From the NCBI GenBank assembly GCA_964215915.1, contig CAXPEB010000059.1:74213-138212 (forward strand): a stretch of 64,000 nucleotides of DNA, in the 5' to 3' direction. The notes below the pieces were generated by a model. That model worked only from the letters and a program-made list of their open reading frames with translations. It made no database searches and was not told the origin of the DNA. The position numbers were made by a program, and so were the translations under genes. Positions 44,408 through 53,264 of the stretch are shown here, in pieces. How positions within the stretch are numbered: position 1 is the stretch's first letter; every line of letters starts with the position of its first letter. This stretch comes from UBA8524 sp964215915 (lineage in GTDB: Bacteria; Bacteroidota; Bacteroidia; UBA8524).

Positions 44408-45055
44408 TTGACTGAGTTTATTTTGACCGTGCTGGGCCTTTCGGTACTGGCCTATCTGCTGGGATCTATCCCCTCGGCAGTCTGGATCGGAAAGGCCCTG
44501 CACAAGATTGATGTAAGGGAACACGGAAGTGGAAATGCCGGAGCCACCAATACCTTCAGGGTACTGGGGAAAAAGGCCGGTTCTATTGTGTTGGCACTTG
44601 ATATCCTCAAAGGATTTCTGGCAGCTTCGCTGATCCATTTCCTCGGGAATGCGGTAGACCCCGACAGCTTCCGCTATGTCAACCTGCAACTTTTGTTCGG
44701 GTTTCTGGCGGTAATCGGTCACCTGCTTCCGGTATTTGCCGGTTTCAAAGGCGGAAAAGGGATTGCTACCCTTTTCGGGATGATCATTGCCATCCACTAC
44801 CCCTCTGCTCTGCTTTGTCTGGGACTGTTTCTGCTGGTGCTTTTCCTCACCCGCTATGTTTCGCTGGGTTCCATACTTGCTGCCATCTCTTTCCCGGTGG
44901 CACTGGTGTATATCTTTCATGAAAAAACGCCACTCTTTGTGGCTTTTGCCATCACGGCTGCCCTTCTTGTGGTGCTCACCCACCGTAAAAACATCAGCAA
45001 GCTGGTAAATGGCACAGAAAACAAGGCGCGTATTCTGAAATACCGGGATAGGTAA
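44408..45055 (+). CDS. plsY: Acyl-phosphate:glycerol-3-phosphate acyltransferase PlsY
   Basis: Transfers an acyl group from acyl phosphate to glycerol 3-phosphate, the first step of phospholipid synthesis; integral membrane protein. The 215-residue sequence has the three PlsY motifs: LGSIPSAVWIGK, GSGNAGATNTFRVLGKKAG, and GHLLPVFAGFKGGKGIAT, within five to seven helices. There is no ATG at a suitable place; TTG at 44408 (or GTG at 44429) is the best start. The upstream bases GAAGAAGAATAAGCGAA are purine-rich and act as a plausible ribosome-binding region. The C-terminus has THRKNISKLVNGTENKA. Confidence 0.92.
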   Translation: MTEFILTVLGLSVLAYLLGSIPSAVWIGKALHKIDVREHGSGNAGATNTFRVLGKKAGSIVLALDILKGFLAASLIHFLGNAVDPDSFRYVNLQLLFGFLAVIGHLLPVFAGFKGGKGIATLFGMIIAIHYPSALLCLGLFLLVLFLTRYVSLGSILAAISFPVALVYIFHEKTPLFVAFAITAALLVVLTHRKNISKLVNGTENKARILKYRDR

Positions 45056-45155
45056 GGAACCCCGGGAAAGCATTTAGGAAATCCGGAAACAGAGGAACAC
45101 ACAACGATTACTTCCTTTCTCAAGGCCGCGCTGTATCCATCTGAACCTCTTTCCT

Positions 45156-45163
45156 TATCTTTG
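45156..45163 (+). promoter_or_regulatory. Perfect -7 box 4 bases before clpS
   Basis: TATCTTTG (TAnnTTTG) ends four bases before the clpS ATG, exactly the spacing seen at mvaD; the mRNA may be leaderless. No clear -33 element. Confidence 0.45.
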
Positions 45164-45167
45164 TACT

Positions 45168-45452
45168 ATGATTCGTTTTGGCGGACAGATTGAACTGGAA
45201 GAAGAACTGTTATTGGATGAGTTACTCACCGATACCAGGAAGCTGATCCTTTACAACGACGACGTCAATACATTTGACCACGTTATCGATTGTCTGATCA
45301 GTATCTGCAAACACGACGTACACCAGGCAGAACAATGCGCTATGATTGTCCACTATAAGGGCAAAGCCATTGTCAAGGAAGGAGAAGAAGATTCTCTGCG
45401 CATTATGTGTGAAGCCCTGCTCGACAAGGGGCTGTCGGCTGTCATTGAGTAA
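45168..45452 (+). CDS. clpS: Clp protease adaptor ClpS
   Basis: ClpS delivers N-degron substrates to the ClpAP protease. The 94-residue protein has an N-terminal tail, then LILYNDDVNTFDHVIDCL (the NDD of the N-degron pocket), CKHDVHQAEQCAMIVHYKGKAIV, and the helix LRIMCEALLDKGLSAVIE. The pocket residues match well. A ClpP paralog is encoded at 30.9 kb; ClpA/ClpC is not in the window. Single-gene unit with a promoter box immediately upstream. Confidence 0.95.
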   Translation: MIRFGGQIELEEELLLDELLTDTRKLILYNDDVNTFDHVIDCLISICKHDVHQAEQCAMIVHYKGKAIVKEGEEDSLRIMCEALLDKGLSAVIE

Positions 45453-45505
45453 GTTCACTTACCAGTTGCCGGGTATGAAACTTATTTCGTAACTTTCTGT
45501 TGCGT

Positions 45506-48500
45506 ATGAAAAAGTTATTCCTTTTAATGGGGATGGTATGCCTGGTACTGTCGGCATCCGCCTCGCATTTCCTCGGTGGGTACTTCTCCTACCGTTACCT
45601 GAATTCAGACAAAATCGAAGTAAGCTATCACCTGACTTCCGGGTGCTGGTCACCTGTTCTTAACAGCTATGCTTATGAGATAAGCTATGGCAACACTTCC
45701 TTCCAGGATTCCGTCCGCTATGCCAGCATCCGCAATGTAACGCCACTGGGAGCCGGTTGCCCTGACACCTGCGGGTCAGGCGGTACACCCTATATGCTTA
45801 TGGAACGGACTTTTAAGGACACGTTGGACATTGACACGATAAGCGCCTGTATGATCCGGCTTAGCCTTGGGATGTGCTGCCGTGAAACCTGCCTGGGTTG
45901 CACCAGTGCCGAACCCGGCTACGTGTATACCGAGTTCAATAAATGCCTGGGCACCGCCAATTCCAGTCCGGTATTCGACAAACCGATGACTTACCTGTTG
46001 CCGACCTACGAAAACGCCGTACTCTTTTATGATCCGGAAGATATTTTCGACCAGCGTGATTCCCTCAGTTTGTCGCTACTGGAGACCGCGTTGCTGGCGC
46101 CAACCATTGCCATCACCTACAAAAACGGACTCAATGCCAAACAACCGCTCATGTATCAGGGCTTTCCCGGCACTCCGTTAACCTATTCCAATGCCGGAGG
46201 ATGGATCCGTATCACCCCGACCCAGCAAAACAGTTATGCCTATGTGGCCGGTCAGATTTACGAGTGGTACGACAGTGCCGGAACCCGTGTTCTTGCCTCT
46301 AAAACCCATTTTGATCATATACTGATCACCATTCCTGTTTCCGGTGGCAACCTCAGTCCGCAATTATTTTATACCGGTGGCGGAAATGGTCAGACTGGAA
46401 ACTATGACCCTTGCGGGGACTCGGTACAATACCTGGATTATGTATTGGCAGACTCTGCTGACAGCCTGAGTTATTTTATTGAAGCAGATGCGCCCCTTTC
46501 CTATTCCGTGGTGGATACCAACAAAAGCTACAAGAATATCCGCATTGCTGTTTCCATCCCCGATAGCCTGGTGAATGATACCTTCTATGTGCGGGTGTAT
46601 GCCAAAGACAACCAATGCGGGATGGCTCGGCAGCGCAATTTCCTGCTGCCTTTCACACGCTACCCCAAACCCGGCCCGTTCAGTCCACCTCAGCTAGACA
46701 GCCAGGACCGTTGTAATGGCTACCTGCTGAGTTTATCAGATCCGGCGCAGCAGGGCCTGAGTTTCACCTTCAGCAATCGCAAGGATACCCAATCGGTCTA
46801 TTTTCAACAGGCCGGTTATCATCCGATAACAATTAATGTAAAAAACAGCCAGGGATGCTCGGTTTCAATTCCGGATTCCGTCTACCTGGCCAGTATTTCC
46901 CAGGTGCAGTCCAATATCACCTACAATACGCTCCGCCCATGCCCGGGAGTGCCATCAGTTTTTGTGGCCAACCCAGCAGGTGGTGAGGCTCCCTACCGGG
47001 TTTCCTGGAACGTTGCGGATACCGGGCTGTACTTTTCAACGGCAACGACAGATAGTCTCAATGTTTCCGTGGAAACAAAGGATGCCCACGGATGTATAAC
47101 CCGGGATTTCTTTCAGGTGGTTCCTGGTCCTGGTGTTTCCACCTATATCCAGGGCAATGTTTATCAATGCTACGATAACGGTCCGCTGGAGTATAAGGCC
47201 TTTGTTTACTCCGGTGCCTACCCCTTTAGCTATGACTGGCAGGGACTGGGAACACAGGATCGCGTTATTATTGACCCTTCGGGCGATACCACGATCTTTC
47301 TGGTGACCACCGACAGTCTGGGTTGTGTGGACACTGCAAGTCTTTCCATCATTCGTTACAATGGGCCTGTGGCTTACGCCGGACCTGATATCAGCGTATG
47401 CGGTGGCAGGTCGGTAACCTTGCAGGCAACCGCAAACCCAAACCATCCGGCGACTTATACCTGGAAAGGCATCGGTAACGGTGTCGGAATTACCTTTCAA
47501 CCCGACAGTAGCGGATATGTCGTGCTGGAGGTTAGCGATACCACGCATTGTCATCATTACGACAGTCTGTATTTAACGGTATGGCCTGAGGCTAAGCTGG
47601 ACATTACCGGCCCCGATTCCGTTTGTGAAAACAGTATGGTGAGTTACCATGCTTCCGCTTCCGGTACGGCTCTTTACCATATTAGTTGGGGCGGAATGCA
47701 CAATGATACAGGTGCCGATTATTCTTTCACGGCTTTGCAATCTGTAACGGTTTTGGGAGTACTCACCGACTCCAAAGGCTGCCAGGACAGCCAGACGGTG
47801 GATTTGGTAGTATTCCCGGCAGATACCATTGTGCTCAGTCAAAAGAATCTCAGCCTCTGCGAGAACTCTCCGGCTATTCCGCTGTTACCCCTTGTACAAC
47901 CTGCCTACGGCTATTGGTCTGGTTATGGGGTAACCGCAAACCACTTTGACCCCGACAGTGCCGGGCCTGGTTTTCATCGGCTCAGGTACCAAATAGGTAC
48001 AGGTCAATGTTTTGATATGGACAGCCTATTGGTTGAAGTAAGGGGAATGCCTCAAACAGATTTTGAAGCAGATATCCATTATGGCGCGATTCCGCTCCTT
48101 GTACACTTCACCAACTTAACCGGCGGTAGTTATCAATGGCATTGGGATTTCGGTGATCCTGCGGTAAATAATGACACCTCCAATCTAATGCACCCCGGAT
48201 ATTCTTACACCAACACAGGCAGTTTCACGGTTACCCTCCGGGTCAATGACGGAGTATGTCTGGACAGCCTGAGCAAAGCAGCGTATATACAGACATGGGG
48301 TACCGGGGTAGCCGCTCAGGAGAACGGAAATATCCGGATCTATCCGAACCCCTTCTCTTCCTCTCTGACCCTGGAATACAGCGGGATTCAACCAGAGAAA
48401 TGGAGATTGTATTCCGCAGCAGGTAAGCTATTATCGGAAGGGAGCTCCAACGGTTTACAAACCCGGATTGATACCGAAAGTCTTCCTGCAGGATTTTATG

Positions 48501-48544
48501 TACTGGTTATGGATGGATACCGTTTCAGCCTGATAAAAGATTAA
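45506..48544 (+). CDS. Large T9SS-sorted surface protein with PKD domain
   Basis: A 1012-residue secreted protein. ATG at 45506 (MKKLFLLMGMVCLVLSASA) preferred to a TTG two codons upstream. The mature N-terminus SHFLGGYFSYRYLNSDKIEVSYHL and the cysteine pair MCCRETC are of the same exoprotein type as the 6.2 kb gene. Several Ig-like regions follow, with conserved YAGPDISVCGGRSVTL, and a PKD domain near residue 850 (YGAIPLLVHFTN ... WHWDFGDPAVN ... SFTVTLRVNDG). The end IRIYPNPFSSSLTLEYSG ... LPAGFYVLVMDG is a type A sorting domain. Likely surface adhesin or structural protein; exact role unknown. Convergent with lptD. Confidence 0.88.
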   Translation: MKKLFLLMGMVCLVLSASASHFLGGYFSYRYLNSDKIEVSYHLTSGCWSPVLNSYAYEISYGNTSFQDSVRYASIRNVTPLGAGCPDTCGSGGTPYMLMERTFKDTLDIDTISACMIRLSLGMCCRETCLGCTSAEPGYVYTEFNKCLGTANSSPVFDKPMTYLLPTYENAVLFYDPEDIFDQRDSLSLSLLETALLAPTIAITYKNGLNAKQPLMYQGFPGTPLTYSNAGGWIRITPTQQNSYAYVAGQIYEWYDSAGTRVLASKTHFDHILITIPVSGGNLSPQLFYTGGGNGQTGNYDPCGDSVQYLDYVLADSADSLSYFIEADAPLSYSVVDTNKSYKNIRIAVSIPDSLVNDTFYVRVYAKDNQCGMARQRNFLLPFTRYPKPGPFSPPQLDSQDRCNGYLLSLSDPAQQGLSFTFSNRKDTQSVYFQQAGYHPITINVKNSQGCSVSIPDSVYLASISQVQSNITYNTLRPCPGVPSVFVANPAGGEAPYRVSWNVADTGLYFSTATTDSLNVSVETKDAHGCITRDFFQVVPGPGVSTYIQGNVYQCYDNGPLEYKAFVYSGAYPFSYDWQGLGTQDRVIIDPSGDTTIFLVTTDSLGCVDTASLSIIRYNGPVAYAGPDISVCGGRSVTLQATANPNHPATYTWKGIGNGVGITFQPDSSGYVVLEVSDTTHCHHYDSLYLTVWPEAKLDITGPDSVCENSMVSYHASASGTALYHISWGGMHNDTGADYSFTALQSVTVLGVLTDSKGCQDSQTVDLVVFPADTIVLSQKNLSLCENSPAIPLLPLVQPAYGYWSGYGVTANHFDPDSAGPGFHRLRYQIGTGQCFDMDSLLVEVRGMPQTDFEADIHYGAIPLLVHFTNLTGGSYQWHWDFGDPAVNNDTSNLMHPGYSYTNTGSFTVTLRVNDGVCLDSLSKAAYIQTWGTGVAAQENGNIRIYPNPFSSSLTLEYSGIQPEKWRLYSAAGKLLSEGSSNGLQTRIDTESLPAGFYVLVMDGYRFSLIKD

Positions 48545-48565
48545 GGCATCCTAAACATTTTCATT

Positions 48566-48594
48566 ACTGTGAGCGAATGCAATAAGCTCACAGT
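48566..48594. terminator. Possible bidirectional terminator between the PKD protein gene and lptD
   Basis: ACTGTGAGC (48566-48574) and GCTCACAGT (48586-48594) form a perfect 9-bp stem with an 11-base loop, in the 51-bp gap between two convergent stops. The T-tracts are poor on both strands, so termination may be weak. Confidence 0.5.
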
Positions 48595-48595
48595 C

Positions 48596-51214
48596 TTATC
48601 GATCGTACCAATCCCGACGACGGTTGAGTTTCAGATCCTGTAACACGCTGGATTTGGCATTCAGGGCAAAAGCAAAATACCGTCGGTCACCGAACGGCAT
48701 CCAGTCAAAACGGAATTCCCAACAGTGCAGGTCGCGGTAGAGGTTGAAGGTAGTCATGGAAAGATTCTTCTGCCCGAAGTCGTAACCGCTGTTAAACCCG
48801 ATCTTCCATTTCTGAGTCAGGCTGAAGTCACCTGAAAAATTCAGTGTTTGAACTTCCGTATAGCGATAGGGATTGCTGCGATTATGATTATACACGTAGT
48901 TCAGGTTGAAGTTCCAGGGAATATTAAAGTCTACGAATTGGTCGGGGGAGTTGAGATACAGCAGTTCCTGGGAGGTCATGTATGGATGGACATAAGGACG
49001 CATCCTTCCCGGAGTAGGTTTCCCCTTGAGCGTTTCGGAATTCAGGGAAGTTGTGATATATATCCGGCTGGATACCAGTCGCATGATTTTCCGATTCTGA
49101 TTATACAGCCATTCCTTGGTGGTATTGCCCAGTTCATTGAACCCGTAAGTATTGAAGGTGGTACTCAACTGAAACCCGATGTATTTGAATAAGGTGGTAC
49201 GCAGGTCGATGGCTATCGGGGCCAGGTTATTCGAATCAACTAGCAGGTTATAACTAGAGGCTATGTTGAACACCTCCACCAGCTTGATCTTCCTGAATCC
49301 GGTAGCCGTATCCTTTTCATCCCTCACCTTCATTTCAAAATTGTTCCCCAGACTGAAATTGACAACCCCGTATTTCCCCTGACCCGGACCACCGAATATC
49401 CCGTTCGCAAAAATGCTGTAAGTCTGGAAACTGCTGTCTTTTCCGTCAGTTGCCACCTTTTTATAGAAACCGTACTTCTCTTCTCCGAAATCGGGTCTGT
49501 AACTAAGCGAAACAGTGGGAGTCATCACATGCCGCAGGGCATTGATCTTTTTCCCGTTGAAACGGTACATTCCATACAGAATGGTGGATAAGCTAGCCGA
49601 GAAGTTGTATTCGTACCCCCGCACAAAACCGGGCACCGTATCGATCCTTACAGAATCGCCGGAAACAATATACTCCTGGTTAATGGACTGGAAGTACCAG
49701 TATTCGGTATACGAAGCGCTGGGAGAAAAGGCCAGGAATTTCAATAATTTGAAATTACCTGAAGTGGCCATGTTCTGCTGAAGTCCGTATTGAAGTGCTT
49801 CCAGAGACTCGGGGGTAAAGAAGGTAGAGTCGCCGGTACTCAGCTGGTTGCGGAAAGTATTGGTATAAGTCACCCCGATATCCTGGTACCACTTGCTCCG
49901 GCTACTGCTGTAATTATCTCCCCGGAAAGGAAAGAAGCGGTAAACGTCAAACCTTACGTCCGGCAGGGTAACATTAACATTCCCGGTATTGGTGTTCTGC
50001 GTATGACGGGCTGCCGCAGTCACATTACCGATACCGAAAGAACGGGAGTAATTAATCCCCGAATTCATGGTATTGGTAACAATGTCGTTGGGGTTATAGG
50101 AGTTCAGTCGCAGGTAATTGCTACTCCCCAGCTGCACGTTGGCGCTGAAATTCGTTTTCGGCCGGGCCCGGTTATCCATCACATGGTTCCAGGTAAACAG
50201 GAAATCGCGCCCCTCGGAATAGTCGGGGTCTTCCCGTTCATTATCCTTATTGACCGCATAGCTCATGGTCATGTTACCGCTATACTTATACCTTTTGGCG
50301 TAATAGGATGATGCCTGGCCCCGCCAGCTCAGGTTTGCATAGATATCGCCGGTGAGGGCAAGGTCGAAATAATCACTCAGCCCAAAGTAATAACCGCCGT
50401 TTCGCAGGAAGTAGCCCCGTGAGCGCGAATAGCCGTAGTTGGGCATGATGATCCCTGATTTCCTGCCTTTGGTAATCGGGAAATAACCGAAGGGCAGCAT
50501 TCCAATCGTCGGGACATCCGCCACATAAAATACTGCCGGACCCGATACGATTTTGTCATCGGGGATCATTTTCATGCGGCCCGCCTGAATATAAAAATGA
50601 GGATGAGCAGTATCGTTACAGGTCGTGTACCGGGCATTCCGGATATACAGATTGTCTTCGTCGTCTTTCTTTACCTTCTCCCCGTAAACCAGACCGTCGG
50701 CTTGTTCGGTGATCAATCCGTATATGATCCCCTTCTTCGATTTAAAACTGTACTGAAAGCTATCGGCGGTCATCTCATCCTGATTATCCTTGAAATGAGG
50801 GATACCGGTTTTGCTTCCGACGCTGTCAATTAAGGGGGTAGCGGTCATCACATTCGTCTCAAAATTGATAGCTACACGAGCCGCTTTTATTTCGAGGTCT
50901 TTGTAATGAACCACCGCATCACCATACAGGAAGATCATTTTTTCCTGAACCAGTATCTTAATAGAGTCGCGGGCGGAATAGGTTACTTCAGCGTCAAAGG
51001 AAGCCTTATGCACCTTTCGGTACCGGGTTTCGGAACTATCCGGAGAGCCTGTGTTCACTAATGTGGAATCCTTCTTTTCCTGCGCTGTCGCGGGTTCCGG
51101 GCAAACCAGACCGGCAATCAACACCAGGAGATGGATAAATAGGCGTGGGTGAAATTCCAATTGACTGTGGGGCTGAGTAATTTCGCTTTGGGAACAAACT
51201 TTGTACCGCTTCAA
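48596..51214 (-). CDS. lptD: LPS-assembly outer-membrane protein LptD
   Basis: LptD inserts lipopolysaccharide into the outer leaflet of the outer membrane. This 872-residue protein has a signal region (LFIHLLVLIAGLVC ... ATAQ), an OstA/LptA-type jellyroll (about 75-200: GDAVVHYKDLEIKAARVAI, GIIYGLITEQADGLVYGEKV, YIRNARYTTCND), then a large beta barrel to the end, with ADVPTIGMLPFGYFPITKGRKSGIIMPNYGYS marking the LptD junction in outline. The start is uncertain: no ATG is in frame near the signal. TTG at 51214 is used here, but TTG at 51160 (MEFHPRLFIHLLVLI) is equally good. The gene is divergent from the amidase across only 15 bp. Bacteroidota LptD proteins lack the disulfide pattern of E. 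coli. Confidence 0.9.
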   Translation of the reverse strand: MKRYKVCSQSEITQPHSQLEFHPRLFIHLLVLIAGLVCPEPATAQEKKDSTLVNTGSPDSSETRYRKVHKASFDAEVTYSARDSIKILVQEKMIFLYGDAVVHYKDLEIKAARVAINFETNVMTATPLIDSVGSKTGIPHFKDNQDEMTADSFQYSFKSKKGIIYGLITEQADGLVYGEKVKKDDEDNLYIRNARYTTCNDTAHPHFYIQAGRMKMIPDDKIVSGPAVFYVADVPTIGMLPFGYFPITKGRKSGIIMPNYGYSRSRGYFLRNGGYYFGLSDYFDLALTGDIYANLSWRGQASSYYAKRYKYSGNMTMSYAVNKDNEREDPDYSEGRDFLFTWNHVMDNRARPKTNFSANVQLGSSNYLRLNSYNPNDIVTNTMNSGINYSRSFGIGNVTAAARHTQNTNTGNVNVTLPDVRFDVYRFFPFRGDNYSSSRSKWYQDIGVTYTNTFRNQLSTGDSTFFTPESLEALQYGLQQNMATSGNFKLLKFLAFSPSASYTEYWYFQSINQEYIVSGDSVRIDTVPGFVRGYEYNFSASLSTILYGMYRFNGKKINALRHVMTPTVSLSYRPDFGEEKYGFYKKVATDGKDSSFQTYSIFANGIFGGPGQGKYGVVNFSLGNNFEMKVRDEKDTATGFRKIKLVEVFNIASSYNLLVDSNNLAPIAIDLRTTLFKYIGFQLSTTFNTYGFNELGNTTKEWLYNQNRKIMRLVSSRIYITTSLNSETLKGKPTPGRMRPYVHPYMTSQELLYLNSPDQFVDFNIPWNFNLNYVYNHNRSNPYRYTEVQTLNFSGDFSLTQKWKIGFNSGYDFGQKNLSMTTFNLYRDLHCWEFRFDWMPFGDRRYFAFALNAKSSVLQDLKLNRRRDWYDR

Positions 51215-51229
51215 AAAAACAGCACAAAA

Positions 51230-52015
51230 GTGAGAACTCCAATATCCATCGCTCTCTTGCTGACTGCTCTTCTGAGCAGTTCATTCAAACCCCTGAATTT
51301 TGTGGACAACACGATACGGGTGGTGGTGATCGATGCCGGACACGGCGGCAAAGACCCCGGCGCCATCAGCGCAGGAGTCCGGGAGAAAGATATCACGTTA
51401 CAGGTAGCCAAATACCTAGGCGCCAAAATCAAGGAAGCTCATCCCGACATTAAGGTTTACTATACCCGGTTAAGCGACAGCTTTATCGAATTGAACGAGC
51501 GCTCCAACATCGCCAACCGGAACAAGGCCGACCTCTTCATTTCCATCCACTGTAACCACAGCTCCAATAACAGCGCCCACGGCTCCGAGACCTATGTCAT
51601 GGGAACACATAAAAACGACGGTAACCTGGAAGTGGCCAAAAGGGAGAATGCCGCTATCCTGATGGAAGAGGATTACAAGAGCTCCTACGAAGGATTTGAC
51701 CCGAATTCCCCGGAAGGCCATATCATCTTTTCCTTTTATCAGAATGCCTTTATGGATCAAAGCATCCTGTTTGCCTCCAAGATCGAAGAAAAGCTGGCCC
51801 GGCGGAAGAAAGTCAACCGAAGCCGAGGTGTAAAACAAGCCGGATTCCTGGTGTTATGGAAAACCGCTATGCCCAGCGTATTGGTGGAGACCGGCTTCCT
51901 GACCAATACCGAAGAACGGAATTACCTGAGAAGTGATGCCGGCAGAAAAGAACTTGCCGAATCTATCTACCAGGCATTCGAATCCTATAAGACAGAGGTG
52001 GAAAAGGGAAATTAG
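51230..52015 (+). CDS. N-acetylmuramoyl-L-alanine amidase
   Basis: Cleaves the amide bond between peptide and glycan in peptidoglycan, with roles in cell separation and turnover. A 261-residue Amidase_3 zinc enzyme: signal/anchor (LLLTALLSSSF), then VVVIDAGHGGKDPGA with His38, Glu52 in VREKDITLQ, a His in ISIHCNHSSN, and the catalytic Glu in SVLVETGFLTN. GTG at 51230 was chosen because no ATG lies near the signal. It is transcribed away from lptD, the arrangement seen in many Bacteroidota, but the MlaD/MCE gene that often follows is absent; queA comes after a 202-bp gap. Confidence 0.93.
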   Translation: MRTPISIALLLTALLSSSFKPLNFVDNTIRVVVIDAGHGGKDPGAISAGVREKDITLQVAKYLGAKIKEAHPDIKVYYTRLSDSFIELNERSNIANRNKADLFISIHCNHSSNNSAHGSETYVMGTHKNDGNLEVAKRENAAILMEEDYKSSYEGFDPNSPEGHIIFSFYQNAFMDQSILFASKIEEKLARRKKVNRSRGVKQAGFLVLWKTAMPSVLVETGFLTNTEERNYLRSDAGRKELAESIYQAFESYKTEVEKGN

Positions 52016-52164
52016 AAGGGGATACTGTTATCCTCCGGTGAACTAATTCCGATTTTTATTCCTCCGTTTTATTCTGCCTCCCCAAGCAACTATCTATCAG
52101 AGGTGCCTGCCAAACCGGCGTCCTTGCGCCATTCCTGCTCTTCCCTCAATCCTGCTAACCTAAG

Positions 52165-52196
52165 CTTGCTTTTCCCTTCGTTTTGCACTACTTTTG
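52165..52196 (+). promoter_or_regulatory. Probable promoter of queA
   Basis: -7 box TACTTTTG (52189-52196, perfect TAnnTTTG) with CTTG 20 bases upstream at 52165-52168 as -33 element. The ATG follows 21 bases after the box. Confidence 0.55.
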
Positions 52197-52217
52197 CGCC
52201 CTTCATTCTATCTGCCC

Positions 52218-53264
52218 ATGAAGCTTTCCCAATATAAATTCGATCTTCCTGAAAGCCTTATTGCTCAACATCCTCCGAAACACCGACACGATTCCCGAAT
52301 GATGGTCTTAGACCGGAAAAAGGGAAGCATAGAACACAAAACCTTCCATGACATTCTTGATTATTTTGATGATCAGGATGTGTTTGTCGTGAACAATACC
52401 AAAGTGTTCCCTGCAAGGTTATACGGCAACAAGGAAAAAACGGGAGCCAAGATCGAGGTATTCATGCTCCGTGAGCTCAACGAAGAGCTTCGTCTATGGG
52501 ATGTATTGGTGGATCCTGCCAGAAAGATACGGGTTGGCAACAAACTCTACTTCGGCAACGACGACCTGGTAGCAGAGGTGGTAGACAACACCACTTCCCG
52601 GGGCCGTACGATCCGCTTCCTTTTTGACGGTACACGCGAGGAATTCCGCAACATCATTGAAAAACTGGGGGAAACACCCCTGCCTAAGTACATTACGCGC
52701 CCGGTTGAAGAAGACGACAAAGACCGTTATCAAACCATTTTCGCTTCTGCCGAAGGCGCTGTGGCTCCTCCTACCGCCGGACTTCATTTCTCCCGGGAAC
52801 TGAAGATGCGTATGGAGATCAAAGGAGTTAACTTCACCGAACTGACCTTACATACCGGCCTTGGAACCTTCCGCGATGTGGAGGTTGAAGACCTCACGAA
52901 GCATAAAATGGATAGCGAACATTACAGTATTCCCGCTTCCACCGCTGACCTGGTCAACAAAGCCCTGACCAATAAGAAACGGGTGGTTGCAGTTGGGTCT
53001 TCGGTAATGCGTGCTATTGAATCTTCGGTAAGTTCCAAGTCAACACTGAATCCTTCCGACGGATGGACCGACAAGTTCATCTTCCCGCAATACGAATTTT
53101 CCATCGCCAATGCTTTTGTCACCAACCTGCATGCACCTCAATCCACACTGATGATGCAGGCTGCCGCCTTTGCCGGATATGACTTCCTCAAGGAGGCTTA
53201 CAAGGTGGCCATCAAAGAGAAATACAAGTTTCTCTGCTATGGCGATGCCATGTTGATCATCTGA
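52218..53264 (+). CDS. queA: S-adenosylmethionine:tRNA ribosyltransferase-isomerase QueA
   Basis: Transfers and rearranges the ribosyl part of S-adenosylmethionine onto preQ1-tRNA to make epoxyqueuosine; QueG (1.3 kb) completes the pathway. The 348-residue protein starts MKLSQYKFDLPESLIAQHPP at ATG 52218 and has the family landmarks HDSRMMVLDR, VVNNTKVFPARLYG, AAPPTAGLHFS-like AVAPPTAGLHFS, LHTGLGTFRDVEVEDLTKHKMDSEHYSI (in outline) and NLHAPQSTLMM. Full length. It overlaps the next gene by one base (TGATG). Confidence 0.95.
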   Translation: MKLSQYKFDLPESLIAQHPPKHRHDSRMMVLDRKKGSIEHKTFHDILDYFDDQDVFVVNNTKVFPARLYGNKEKTGAKIEVFMLRELNEELRLWDVLVDPARKIRVGNKLYFGNDDLVAEVVDNTTSRGRTIRFLFDGTREEFRNIIEKLGETPLPKYITRPVEEDDKDRYQTIFASAEGAVAPPTAGLHFSRELKMRMEIKGVNFTELTLHTGLGTFRDVEVEDLTKHKMDSEHYSIPASTADLVNKALTNKKRVVAVGSSVMRAIESSVSSKSTLNPSDGWTDKFIFPQYEFSIANAFVTNLHAPQSTLMMQAAAFAGYDFLKEAYKVAIKEKYKFLCYGDAMLII

